Below are positions 10,974 through 55,955 of a stretch of 64,000 nt of DNA, piece by piece. The position numbers and the translations under genes are program-made. The notes beneath the pieces are model-generated. The model saw nothing but the letters and a program-made list of their open reading frames with translations. It ran no database searches and was not told where the DNA came from. The stretch is taken from NCBI GenBank assembly GCA_026929865.2, contig CM049410.1:17228501-17292500 (forward strand), in the 5' to 3' direction. This DNA comes from Hyperoplus lanceolatus (lineage: Eukaryota; Chordata; Actinopteri; Uranoscopiformes; Ammodytidae). Each line of letters begins with the position of its first letter. The stretch's first letter is position 1.

Positions 10974-13900
10974 GAAAAGGCCAGCTTTATTTCTATCTAG
11001 AACCGTGGCAATCATCACAATTTACAATCAACTGACTTAAAATAAACCAGACATATTATTTGACTCTTGTTTTTACTTTTGATTTGTGGCTCCAGTTAGA
11101 AGAACCTTTAATCCATAAGAGAAAAGCTCCTGGTAATCCCACTTGTCCCTGCAGGGGGCCCTGTGGTGTCACTCACTCATCCCAACCTGTTAAAGTGAAA
11201 TCATTAGGCGGATGAGGACGGGAGACAAATGCCCTCTTTTCCCACAAACCTCTTAACCTGTTGTCAATTGAGAGGGAGCCATGGAGACGGGCCGGGTATG
11301 CAGAGGCGTTCCTGAGTGGACCCCCGAGTACGGTGGATGTATTCTCGTCTTTATAAATGCCTCCTTGTGCCAGGGAAGTGTTGTACAAGAGGGTTTATTT
11401 TAAAACTTTAGAAGAGGGCGAAAGGGGGGATGCTTTTGTGGACTTATAACGTCATACCCTCTCTAGGTTTTCATTCATTTCCCCCTTCCTACAAACCCAT
11501 CCTTTTCCACGTATTTCCCCCCGTTGTAAAATACACTTGGATTGCAACACCCTGCCTCCTCGTTCACTTTTTGTTTTGTATCCACATAGATTCTATCCAG
11601 TGACGGCCACAGTGCATAGCACTCCTCTCTCTCTCTTCCTTCCTGTATAAACACACTCTAAAGGCATTGGCAGTGACAGAGAGCGGAGGAGACTGATGCT
11701 GGCCAGTGCAAAGCCGTCTTCAATGTACACAAGTTCAGTACAGTATACACACAGTGGCTTGCAGGTGTACAATTATTCTACCTCAGTGCAGCTGATTCTG
11801 AACAGGCACTGCACCTCGTTTCGGAAAGCAGCTTGGATAATAATATGGCCAAATGGCTGTCCAAGGTTTTGAAGTGAGTGAAACCCCATTCCAACAATCA
11901 ATACAACCTGTCTTTCATTGAACCAGTTCAATGTGTTCTGGGAACTTGAACTCCCCAATCGTAGCAAAGATTTGTTTAATACTTATTTTTTTATTTTTTT
12001 AATCAGTGTATTCAGGCAATCTTGACTGGACCCTAAGCCACAATAAAGGTTTCCAAAATGCTGATTGGGATTGATTTTGAGATGGTTTTATGTTAGTCAC
12101 AGGGACTCCTGAGAAAAATTTGGAAGACATTTGGATTGTTTTGCTGATTTGAAAAGAAAATTTATAACTTCTTAATCAGTTTGCAATTTTCGATTTGTTG
12201 CAGGGGGAAGTGGGTCATCTCAAAATGTATTTTATTACTTTTTTAAACTTCAACTCTAAATGTTATGACAGTTTATGAGTCAATGGCCCCCTGGACAAAT
12301 CCTCATACCTTCCACAGCACCGACCATTCTTACTTTTCAATTAGCTGCTACAATTAGTGATGGGAAACCAACAGGAGCACAGTATATTTTGCGACAAGTA
12401 AGAACAGTTTGGTATATTTCAATACAGAGATTTATGGTTTCATTTGGATGTAAGTTGGCAAAGTTTAGTAGGCAATTTACAGTCTCATAGAACTTCTGAG
12501 AAGTTGAACCAATCAGGATTGACTGACGTTTAAATCAGACTAATTACATTTGGTGTCAGGTCACTGTCAATCAAACGATTCCCACACAAACCATGAAAAA
12601 TCCAGATTGAGTGTTAAATTTAATAAATATAATGTATTAATTAATATAATATAATGATTTTGCTTTATCTCCATGTCCAAAATATTTTTTTTTGCCTCCA
12701 ACCCTTTTTATTGGAAGTGTGTTCATATCGTTGCATAACGTTACCTAAGGTCATACCGTCATAGTACAAAATCCTACTTTGCCCAGACTTCACCACTCTT
12801 CAAATGCCTTAGAAATGCAAAACAGGGAATTTTAGTTGCGTAGTTCCTGATGTTAGTTCATGTGGCTCGAACTATCAACTTTAAATGAAGAGGGAGAATT
12901 GATATTGCCTACATGTCTAAGGTTGTTATTTTCCAATGATGGTCATAGTAATACCACACGGAGAAGTTTTATCGAAACTCCATAATGTGTGAGAAAAGAC
13001 CACTAATCATGAATCATCCACTCTCTATTAATGACAGTGCATTAGCTGCACAATTCTTTTTAATGGTGATGAGCAGTCGACAAAAATGGGGCAGAGTACC
13101 CTACATGTGGAGCTCTCACCCCTCACCAGTAACTAAGGCAGGGAAAACCATGATGTCCGTAAAAAACGCAGGGCATTTTCATTGCTCTACTTCTAACTTT
13201 TAAGAGCCTCATTTGACTTTTCGGTCTGTAGGTGTTCCCATTATTTTAGCTGCCAGTAAAATATGGTTCGTTGGGAACAGGAAACCCCCTGCGATTATCG
13301 TGGATTTATTGTGCATAGTCTCAACCTCCCGTGCATTGTAACAGTCGTTTTGTAGAAGAAGCAACGACCCGCATCACGAGAGCATTCGCTGACCTTTTTA
13401 TGTAATGGTTCCGGAGCCCTCAGATGGTGCTAACCCCAATTAGCACGTGCTAAACACTGATCCTGGATCAGATTCAGTAGGCTACGGCAGTGACAGTTTG
13501 AGCAGGCCTGCGTCCCATCTCGTAACACCTGCTAATGAGCCAATCACTTAAAGATGCAACAGGGTTAAAAGGGGAAGTCATATTCTCAGTGAACCAATCC
13601 CAGAGCTGGTATATACCCCAAAAGAAATTCCTTCTTTTCTTCAACATGCAGCAGGCATGGGCATTTGTTGAGTGTAAGAATGGAAAGGGGGGGGGGGGAG
13701 TTGCAAACAAAACACAACAACAAACTAAGCTTTCCCTGAGCCTCATTAGAATGTAATGGCTATCCCAGAAGAGACACCACAGTGGGGATCGTTCCAGGGA
13801 GGGTTTATCAGCTGTTTGGCTTGTTAGCACATTATTTCCCTTTTACAAAAGTTTTTTTTGTAGGGGATTTACTAAAATTCACAATAACGCTCTAGGAAAG

Positions 13901-14329
13901 AAATGTAACAAGGTCCTTGGAGAGAGCAGAGAAGCATGAATGACTGAATAAATAACGAGATTGTGACTGAACTTCAGACTTCTTCAGGTAAAAAGGCTCT
14001 CAGGTTTATGAGTATAGATCGAGTGAAGAATGCCGGTTTCATCTCTTTAATCTAAGTGCTATTTCAGTATTGCAGGAATGGAAGACTGCTCTACAGAGGT
14101 CACACCTCAGTTGTGCAGCACTTGCTTCTATTCTCCAAGCTGTTTAAAGGTTATCCTCTTTTTGCAGACACTCTGTGCAGATGGCCTAGAATGCACCAAG
14201 CGAGCCTAGTTTTGGGCTGTGAGGGAAATCCCTTTGTCACACATCTTTATCACTAAAAGATTTAAAGTAAGTATACAAGCGTATTTTGAGGGATTATAGT
14301 AGGTCTAAAATAAATTAGAGAAGTTTGGG
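10974..14329. other. Non-coding, no gene recognised (ngfr intron 5)
   Basis: Mostly unique-looking sequence. 11100-11400 is relatively GC-balanced and free of low complexity, so it is a candidate conserved element. A G-run interrupts 13686-13699. Minus-strand frames at 11773-11967 and 13474-13830 do not resemble a death domain. Confidence 0.4.
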
Positions 14330-14420
14330 GCTCCCTGCTCAAACTGCTGCCCCCGCGACCCGATTTCAGATAAGCGGTTGAAGATGATGATGATGAAATA
14401 AATTAATAAATATTCAAATA
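14330..14420 (+). mobile_element. LINE-type 3' tail fragment
   Basis: 'CCCCGCGACCCGATTTCAGA' followed by 'TAAGCGGTTGAAGATGATGA' and a short TGA/AAT tail matches the shared 3' end I know from fish LINE and SINE families (a CCGCGACCC-GATAAGCGG signature). Only the tail is present, so the family is not assigned with certainty. Confidence 0.55.
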
Positions 14421-16181
14421 ATCAACTTGAGACTTTTCGTTGCTACAGTTTATATTACGATGCGGGTGCTTTCCTTATCAATATCATTATATAACTGTAT
14501 AATCATTGTATAACTGTTTACAGTATGTGTGACCCATTTTGAAAAGATGTACCCCTTAAATAGAACCCAGTGGGCTTCATAGTGAGAGATTACCGTATTT
14601 GTGGTTTTGGTCTTTTCAAAGGATTTGTTGATGATGAAAAAAATTAAAAATTCTAACAGCCTGATTTCTCCTCATATATACAGTATAGTATATATACAAA
14701 TATGACTAATTACAAGAGTGTAATTGCATAAACTACATATTTATTTTGTTTCCTTGAGACATCTTCATGTAGCAAGTACAGATAACTGCATGAAGCTATC
14801 AAACTGAATTGTTTCTCAATCTCACTGCGCTGTGCTGAAAGAAGTGAATTAAGCACATGGCAAATTGCTTTATAATAGATTAGTAGTGCATAAGTGCATA
14901 ATGTTGGTTTTATCCCTCCAAGCCGGACATGATCAACCGAGTTAATCTCCCAGAACCTTTTAGATTTTGTCTGGCTTGCAAGACTATACGGCCGTATAAG
15001 CATACACAAAATACTCTGAGTCAAAGACAGACAAATATAGATATAGAGGAGTAGTAAGGTAAAGGTAAATATAGATCAAACATATGCCGTTACGGGCTTC
15101 CCCTTATGCATCGCAAATTATTATATTTACTGTAAACTGAGACGGAAACTCTGTCAAACATCTTTCAACGCTGACTATTTTTGCCTCCTATAGGTGGCAT
15201 TTGTAATGAGGAGGAATACAGCCAAATGTATACAGAAATATTTGAAGCAAAATCTGTCCAATCTTCAATACGAATCACATTCATGTAACAATCGTAATCT
15301 CCTGGAGTCTACATCATGTGTGCATGTAAACTTTGGTCTCACGAATTTGCTCTTGGCAGCTAAGTTGGTTGAAGTCCAGCTGCGAGGTGATATATTGTTT
15401 TTGATCCAAATAAATACACAAAAAAAGTTCCTTTTCTCACAGGGAAATGTCTTGCACACAACTGGATAATTTACCACATATGTTGGTGTATAGTAACATG
15501 ATGTAATCGATAAGAACCTTTTTTTGGCAGCTACAGCACCGCGGTGTGAAGAAGGAATTTAGACTTGGATGAGATCGTTACATAAAGTTTGAGCTTCTGC
15601 GATGAATTTATGAAGTTATGGGGTGAGGCCCTGTTATCTTCTATATTCTACAGATATTAGATGCAGATATGTAGACACACCTTTGGTGGATTTAGTTCAT
15701 TCGTATTGGGACCAGGCAATTTGACTGAAATTCATATCACAATATTGATAACAATATTTTTCCGAAGTCAATTTAAACTCAGTTCAGTGCAATATGATTC
15801 AATCCAATATAATAGCCCTGCCATAACATCTGTCCTAACAAAGCTCATACTGTACAGTTGTTGGTGACATTTCGAAAATGTCTTAATTCAATTATAGTTT
15901 GAATTTCTGAGGTCATAATCAAAAGTGGTTACTGGTTACGTATACTGGGCATCATATTTGGTCTTTTTCTATAAATCTTGTCTTTCAATGAACACCAATA
16001 AAAACCTCTTACTATTTTGCTGTCCAGCAGTATAATTCAGATAATTTAAATTATCACCTCCATGTCCACTACAAATTGAACATTACAGTCCAGGATTCAT
16101 ACAAGTATGGCAGAACAGCTGTATGGGATTGCATCAGACTGTACAGGTGTAGCTTATACAGTGGGTATTTTCCAGTCGTAC
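14421..16181. other. Non-coding, 3' flank of exon 5 (start of ngfr intron 5)
   Basis: AT-rich sequence with no exon-like frame. In gene orientation this is the first part of intron 5. The exon 5 donor abuts 16181. Confidence 0.5.
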
Positions 16182-48430
<32,249 letters not shown>

Positions 48431-48640
48431 CCTGCGTCGCCTGCTGGACTCACACAAATCAGATCTAAAGTGCAGAAGGATGCAGGCAGTCAGCGCTATG
48501 TGGAAGAGCAGGAAGATGATGGAGCCTCGGCGGGAGAAGTGCTCATTTTAATTCCAGCGGCGGCACCGAATTTTTTATTTTTTATTTATTTTTATCAATG
48601 AGTCCGCACCATCACGAGTCAGCGCGTTGGACTTTTTTGG
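48431..48640 (-). promoter_or_regulatory. ngfr 5' UTR and probable core promoter region
   Basis: Immediately upstream of the start codon in gene orientation. 48431-48560 is GC-balanced and could be the 5' UTR. An A/T-rich block at about 48569-48596 (ATAAAAATAAATAAAAAATA) could serve as a TATA-like element about 140-165 bp before the ATG. No transcription start can be fixed from sequence. Confidence 0.4.
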
Positions 48641-49030
<390 letters not shown>

Positions 49031-49398
49031 CCCCCATCCTGCTTTAATCTCGTGTGCGGTCTAGTTCCAATGCAAAAGTGACGATGATAAAGAAAATGTA
49101 CATTTGTATGGCAAACCTGATACATTTGCATTATAGGATGCACATCACTACACTTCACACACCCCCTTCTCTCAATTATATTATATTTATGCGTTTAATT
49201 ACAAAACTAAGAATATAAACACAACAACATGACTTTTTTCACTCTCCCTCATGCTTTAATCTCACGTGCGGACTAGTTCAATGCATAATTGACATAGAAA
49301 TGATTTACATTTATGGCAAACACTAATGCCTCACACATACGCAATAAACGCATCACTATACTAACACCGCCTCCACTTCTCTCAATTTTTCATATACT

Positions 49399-49802
49399 GT
49401 ATAATGTTGCCAAAAGTGTGTGGACACCCCCCTGCAGGCACTTTGTCAAAATCTGTGAATATCTTCTCACAATCTACCTGTCCGTACTTTTTGTGCACAC
49501 CGAAATCTGGTAATACACTGCCCAGGCTCTGTAAACTGGTACAAAAGGGGTTCGGACAGACCCACCGAGTTAGCTACTTGCCTGTTTATGTTGGTGCTTT
49601 ATTCTTGTATATACCGTATTTATCCTATTTAGCATATGAATCTGTTTGACATATTGGGCTCTGATCTGCTGGTAATTTAAACCTGTAAAACCAGTGGAGT
49701 GTGTAGGCTGTGGTGGCATCATCAGATTAATGGAATGACATGTTTAATAATCACATATGCGTGTCATTTTGGTGTCCAGATACTTTTGGCCATGTTGTAT
49801 AC
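49399..49802. mobile_element. TIR element 'TGGCCAAAAGTATCTGGACACC', likely TA target
   Basis: The left end 'TTGCCAAAAGTGTGTGGACA' and the inverted right end 'GTCCAGATACTTTTGGCCAT' form inverted repeats of about 25 bp with TA at both outer edges. About 400 bp, non-coding. The foldback copy at 49440-49580 lies inside. Confidence 0.7.
49440..49580 (+). mobile_element. Foldback MITE copy 3, partial
   Basis: Shares 'TTTGTCAAAATCTGTGAATA', 'GCACACCGAAATCTGGTAAT' and 'CAGGCTCTGTAAACTGGTA' with the copies at 23640 and 61153. The right half is missing or degraded. Confidence 0.65.
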
Positions 49803-50417
49803 ATCTCCTCATCATTTAATCCCATTTTTATGAGTTTTTGACTGGGGGCCAAAGGAGGCTGTGTGCTCTGGTTGTAGTCTGTGACGCTGTTGTGCTGGAC
49901 TACATTATCCCCATGTGTGTTTCTAATGTGCGTTTTTCTTCTCTGCACACATGCAAATGAGGCAAGCAAAACATATTAGAAACACCTTTGCATAAAATCC
50001 ACTCCAAAGCGGAAAACCACCTCAAAGCATATAGCCTCAAATCTTTCCTGAGAACTGGGTCACCCACCACACAGGCACTAGAGTAAACCAAACTAAACTC
50101 CACAAACACTGAAGGGGGAACAAGGCTTTTTTTGTTTTTCCATTGACGTTGTAAACTGTCAACTTTTTTACTCTGCATTGTTTGATGAATCTGTTCTAAA
50201 AAATCTCACTTTTTAAAGATAACTTTAAAACAATTTTATTTTAATTTTTTTAAGCTAGTTAAAAAGCAACATCTAAGTACAAACACATTACCACCATCAG
50301 TCCACTTAGAAAGCACTACAAGGTGCATTGACATTGTGCACCACAAGGGGGCGACTGTCAGCAAAGTGTGTGACATGATCTAGAGCTTAACAGTGAAGAA
50401 TGAGGATGCTCTCCCCC
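49803..50417. other. Non-coding, no gene recognised
   Basis: Intergenic sequence upstream of ngfr; no domain in the frames at 49751-50178. Confidence 0.4.
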
Positions 50418-52398
50418 TAAAGGCTCATTTATGCTCCAATGCCGTGCGTAAATAGAGACGTACGTTTACAACGTTATATCCGTCACTGCCCTCATACTTC
50501 CATGCGTCCTTTATGTTGGAATCGACATTAAGCAAATCAACCATTAGTGGGCAGCAGCGCCACTCAGAGTAAAAAGTTACTCAAATAGGAAGAAGAAGAG
50601 TCAAACAGTGAATTAACTGGAATAAATGTTTTATAATAGATCCATGGAAGAAACAGCTTTAGCGATATAGGGCTACTACCGTAGTTATGGAAGAGGCTAA
50701 ACTAGAGGCTGTGTTATAGACAGCGGGGGTCTGTGAGGACATTAATCACGACATGTCAACAAACAGAGCGGCCTAGTCTCACGCTTTGGCCGTGAGACAC
50801 ACGCATATCAACCAGTTCACACGCTCACACGCCACACCTCCAATTTCTCACGCAGAGAAATGAATCCCCGTAATATATATATATTTTTTTTTGGTACTTT
50901 TACTTTGAAAGTCTTATTTTGAAAAGCTAAACGGACTGAGTTCCGTGACATCCTCTTTTTGCCATGCTTTCTGCACACGCGGTTTCTTTACAGGTCCATG
51001 GCATGGACAATATCCATGGCCGTGTGCAGCCCGTAGCCGCAGCAGCCACTTGGCAAACCACCACGGCCACGCCCCCCTGCGTTACAGTACAAAACTAATA
51101 AAAGCCCGCCGCCTCCCAGTCCCGCCCTTTGTTCAAATTATATGGAAAATTAATGACAACAAGGACGCCGGTATTAAATGAACAAAGAGGTAAGAACACC
51201 TTAATTCAAATCAGTCACTTCACTTGATATATTCAAGCTTGTTTTGCATTATGTTATTGGGCTGGTTGACCAACACATTTTTGTTCTAAAATGTTGTCAA
51301 CATTAATTGAATGAATGTATTGAGTAACTAAGCTTAGAGGTTACTGTGGGAAAAATATGTTCTGAGAAGACATCAAGTGTCATAGATTTAATATAATAAT
51401 GGTAAATTGAAATTGGATAATTGGATAACCCATACAATGTTGAATGCATATAGAATAATTACCTTTATTACAGTTTAACCAAATGTTTTAACAATAGGCT
51501 ACAGGAGATATTTGAAAGCACTACACATGCATTGTAGGCTATTCAATTAAATTTGTGTCAGCAAAACCGTGAATGTTCTCCTTTACTTTACATAAAAATT
51601 AATGCAGAAAAGGCACACATTGCTTCATAAAAATTCACCAGAATGCAGAAAATTAAATGTTTAATGCACAAAATGTTCTGGGGGGGAACCCCAGACCCCC
51701 ACTTACAATATGTCCACACCCAATGTTTAATTAAAACCTGTCCTACGACTTTGCAATTCATGAATTCGTTTATTTTAATAAGATTTTTGATGTTTTATCA
51801 CATTTTCCAATTGTCTTTTATTTCTGATTTATTATGAACAATATGGAAACTTGCAGGACACTAGCAGAAATGATTGGGTGGGAAAGAGGACACGGTTTTG
51901 GGTCCCTCGGCCAAAAAAATCTCACTCCAAACTTTTGGTGAAACTTGGCAGCCCTGTCAACAAACTAGTCTCGCACGGACCTCCGGCACTTCTCTATTGC
52001 TGCCGTCTAGCTGACATTCTTCCCCGTGCGATCCCCTCTCATGCTGCTCTGTTGTAGTTGTATGTCCCTGTGCCCCGGCTGTGTAACTTCATAGATAGAT
52101 AAATGTGTATGTAATTTCGTACCAACTCACAAAAACCTCTCCTCAAAAGTTAAGACATTTTCTAAAGAATTATGTCTTTCGTTTATGTTTGAACAAATGT
52201 ACAGTAAGTGAAAGTGAACTGTTGGTGATGCGCCCCCCCGTGATCTTCGGTGATACTGCTCTGTTCTGTCCGTTTGGTACGCATCTGCAAGCTTGCAGGA
52301 TACGTGCAGAAATACGGACGTAATGTACGCAGAGTACGGACAGAAGGCTCCGTCCATATCCGAATGCTTATGTAACGTAGAGCATAAATGAGCCTTTA
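50418..52398. mobile_element. DNA transposon with 'AAGGCTCATTTATGCTC' ends and TA flanks, split by a hAT
   Basis: Inverted ends AAGGCTCATTTATGCTC (from 50420) and GAGCATAAATGAGCCTT (to 52396), each bordered by TA. Subterminal 'GCGTA', 'TACGT' and 'CCGTCC' motifs follow. About 780 bp remain after removing the hAT at 50764-51956. No transposase. The superfamily is uncertain: a TA target would fit Tc1/mariner or ISL2EU-like elements. Confidence 0.8.
50764..51956. mobile_element. hAT-type non-autonomous element (1193 bp), TSD TCAACAAA
   Basis: Ends CAGAGCGGCCTAGTCTCAC and GTGAAACTTGGCAGCCCTG are imperfect inverted repeats. The 8-bp duplication TCAACAAA at 50756-50763 and 51957-51964 is perfect. 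The interior is AT-rich with a short G run (51680-51685). It is nested in the element 50418-52398. Confidence 0.88.
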
Positions 52399-52723
52399 GG
52401 AGAAGTCACTTGATTTTGAAAAGGCTTACCTTTCTCAAAGTATACTGTATTGAACCACTTCACAATTTAGCACCGTATGTATGGATGTATGCACATTTAG
52501 ATTTCATATGGTACCGGTATACTGTAAATTTGGATGTGGTGCTTAAAGGAAAGTTTTATATCAACTTTCTTTAAAATTATTCTTATTAGGGTTTTGCAAT
52601 TATAAGAGTTGCATAATAAGTTTTGGCAGAAAGCAGAGCATAATGTCAAGTGTATAGGCAAGTGAACAACAGTTCTCAAACAGAGGTACATATATACAGA
52701 TGTTACTGTACATCATTTACAAT
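52399..52723. other. Non-coding, no gene recognised
   Basis: Short AT-rich intergenic stretch. Confidence 0.4.
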
Positions 52724-52796
52724 AAAGGGTATTAAATTATGGAATGAACTTGATGAAGATGTCACAGGGAGTTGCAGTTTGCGCAATTAAAAAAAA

Positions 52797-52830
<34 letters not shown>

Positions 52831-53310
52831 TATGTCTAAAAAATTATGGAAAATGAGACAGACAAGCTGAGCACATTGGGCTTACTAATAAGCTGAGCAC
52901 AAGGTGAATGTCACTATCATAACATTATTGTAACGAATAATAGAGGTCAGCAGACAGACTTGTATGGGTTTGAATACTTTTGCAGATGTGTCAATGAATA
53001 ATGAGAATGGAAATTGACTGTGTATTGGACTGCAGCTGCTTAACAATTTTTTTTTTAGCAAAATCATCAAAAACAAAAACAAAAAAAAACAACAACAAAA
53101 TTGTGTTTTTTATTTTTTTATTTTTCTGTAACAGTAAATGTGTATCTGTGTATCTGAATCTGATGAAAATGGGGGCGGGACCTGATAAGCCTTTGGCTTC
53201 TTCCGTCACTCTTCGGACAACACAAAGTATGATGTATGATGTGAAAGAGATAATTGTGTATTGTGTGTGGAAATGTGTCCGAAAGAATAATAAATAAATA
53301 AATAAACAAT
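52724..53310 (+). mobile_element. 3' end of a non-LTR retrotransposon
   Basis: 'TTAAATTATGGAATGAACTT' resembles the very end of a LINE ORF2. It is followed by A and TA runs (52789-52833), the recurrent 3' UTR block 'GATAAGCCTTTGGCTTCTTC', 'TCTTCGGACA' and 'TGTCCGAAAGAATAATAAAT', then a tandem AAAT tail. I recognise this as a common fish LINE tail without a secure family name. Confidence 0.6.
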
Positions 53311-54605
53311 GTATATACATCTCAAAGCTCATATATGCTACTCCAATATAAATTATTATGCCTTAGCCCAATCCCTACCACAGCCTTTATCAATTACATA
53401 TTACCAACTTTCTAGCACTCTATTTGAAACACAGTGTATCAGCATTGAAGTATAGATGTAGTTTACTGGTGTGATGTAAATTCCAATAGTTTTTTAAAGC
53501 AGCACTCTTAACCTTGTGTTTATTTGTCTGTGTTCCAGCCTTCAGGCATATATCAGAGACCATTCCTCCCCTGAAGTTTTTCTTTCCTGTAAATCTAGCT
53601 TCCAGTTTATCCACCAAAGACTCGGGAAATTTTTCTACAATAGTTTTAGAGAGCAGCGATCACCGTGTTTCATGGTAATGTTTTGGAGCCTCGGTTGATC
53701 AAGCAAAATTTACTCACGTATTTTTTCACATTTCATTGTGATGAAAACACGCTGTTGCAGAGATGGATTTATAGATTGGATTTTATACTGTAGTTTTATT
53801 TTGGAAAATTTGCTGAACTGCACATTGAGGTTTGTATCGAATGAATCCATTAAGAACCGCTGCTGCTACATCTCAGATCATAAAAAAAAGTGTGTCCAAG
53901 ATGCTAAATTCAGTGTGACCACTCCAAAACCACTAATGCACATGTAAGCATTTGTAATTGCGTTGAATGCTCATTGAGGTACTTAGCTTTTACACTCAAG
54001 GAAAACCAAGGTTGATGGATATTGATCCAAGACAATGTGAAAATGACTCCCACCCCTCACCCAAAAAAAAGCTTCACCTGTAAAATAAAATAGAATAAAC
54101 TTTATCGTCATTGTAGAGGAAGTACAACACAAATTATGTGAGCTCGTCCATGTGCGATACTCCTGACCCTGCCATTTTTCAAACATGCTCCACACTGATG
54201 ATCAGACAAAGGCCAATACCCATAAAGAAGAAGAAGAAGCAGCACTAGCCACAAGGTGATTTAGTTTCACTGTTGAGCTCTCCCAATGCTCTCCAGTATT
54301 GATCTCGGGACACATCAATTCTCCCCACTTCCTACATCCTCCTTTGAGATCAGCCCGATACAGCACCTCTCTGACCGGCTCCCCCATTGTGTCTTTTAAC
54401 AGAACTGTATTCACATGTCGAGTCCCTTGAATCCACTATTGTGTGTGTGTGTGTGTCCACAATTACCACAGCCTAAGTATTACGGAAAATAATTAGGGCC
54501 AAGGGAGGGAAGAAAACCAGGAGTTTTTTTTTTGTGTCATGATGCACTTCAAGAAAAAAGATGAAATGTTGAGAATGAATTTGTAATACAATGTTGTTCA
54601 CAAAG
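53311..54605. other. Non-coding; LINE-like tail near 54085-54140
   Basis: 'TAAACTTTATCGTCATTGTA' near 54096-54115 resembles the 3' tail of another fish LINE. A short GT run lies at 54441-54456. No gene supported. Confidence 0.4.
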
Positions 54606-54613
54606 TTCATAGT

Positions 54614-55947
54614 TAGGGATGGGAATCGAGAACCGGTTCTTGTTCAGAACCGGTGCCGAGTCAACCAATTCCTTGGAATCGTTAACATGCCTGCTTAACG
54701 ATGCCGCTTATCGGTTCCGCTCGTTGCAAATACGTCATGACTTCAGACACGCGCTGCTTGTTTTGGTTCAGAACGCAGCAAACATGGCGTCGAGGCAGAA
54801 GCGCTCTAAAGTGTGGTTGTATTTCACGCGAAAAGGCGACAATACGGCCACTTGCAACGATTGTAAAGTTTCCATTTCATCAAACACGCAAGCGCGCAGA
54901 CTGCGATCCTGACGGTTAAACGTCCGCTGCCTTACTAGTCGGCACCAGAATTGCCCATCACTTGGATTTGAACATAAAATGTATGAATTAACGTGTGTAG
55001 GCCTAGGTGTGGGCTGATAAAAGAGGGAGATACATAAAAAGGCGAGAGCAGCATAAAGCAAAGCAAAAAGGATTTCTTTACCGCTGCCAAAGGCCCGCTG
55101 TTTACTCTCGTTCATCAGCTGTTATCATGCTGCCTTTACGCACGGTGGTGGAGACAGACCCAAAGTAACACACAGCGGGACTCGGCGGTCCGGTGATAAG
55201 AAAACGTTTAACAAGACACTTTATAAAGACAGTAAGACACACTTAAAATAACGCTCTCTGCCCATACAAAAAGCTCTGCTGTGCAGTCAGTTCAACAACA
55301 ATGTACAACGTGACAGTTTGACCTTCCACGGACCTATAAGGAAAGGGTTCCTTCACGTGAACGTAGTGACATCATCACGTTGCCCTTTCAGAGTAAGGGC
55401 GCAATCATCATATAATAATAACACTGAACATAAATTAAATATCTCGTATCCTTCCTGAGAGGGCAAACATGATGATTTTTCTGCACAAAAATGGTTAATT
55501 TGCCAAAGTTGATAGTTGGTCTTATCTTTTCAAAAGACTTGTTTATATTTATTATGTCAGTTGAATTTGGTTTCAAGTGCAAATGAGCACTGTTAATATT
55601 CCAAAAGGCACACGCTTCCTTGACTGTTTTCAGTCTGTGTTTTTAGTTTTTAGGGCACATAATGGCATTTGGGCTTAAAAGCCATACATTTATTTTTTTG
55701 TTTGGACCAATTAATGTGAAAATTGACAATTTCCTAATCCTCAAGTAGCCTACTCTTGATAATCTTTCAAGGCACAGACTAGACACACCTCTGATCAGAT
55801 ATTAAAGAGAGATAATAAAAACAAACTAATTTGTACTTATTCTCTCACCCAATGAGAATCGATAAGAGAATCGATAAGGAATTGGATCGATAAGCAGAAT
55901 CGGAACCGGAATAGGAATCGTTAAATTCTTAACAATTCCCATCCCTA
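54614..55947 (+). mobile_element. hAT element (1334 bp), TSD TTCATAGT, with transposase remnant
   Basis: Ends TAGGGATGGGAATCG and CAATTCCCATCCCTA between perfect duplications TTCATAGT (54606-54613, 55948-55955). Subterminal 'GAACCGG' and 'ATCGATAAG' motifs. Same family of ends as 21390-22410. It contains the beginning of a transposase with a BED-type zinc finger (54784-54912); the rest is deleted or unrecognisable. Confidence 0.93.
54784..54912 (+). pseudogene. hAT transposase N-terminal remnant (BED zinc finger)
   Basis: The 42-codon frame reads SKVWLYFTRK, then ATCNDCKVSIS. This is the start of a BED finger: aromatic W-x-YF, then C-x2-C, seen in hAT transposases and derived ZBED genes. The frame stops before the histidine pair, so the finger is incomplete and the catalytic domain is absent. 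It lies inside an element with intact target duplications, so it is a transposon remnant, not a domesticated gene. Confidence 0.8.
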
Positions 55948-55955
55948 TTCATAGT

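Noticed and set aside
54784-54912. A cellular ZBED-type gene
   Set aside because: The incomplete finger lies inside a hAT element with intact ends and 8-bp duplications and has no continuation.
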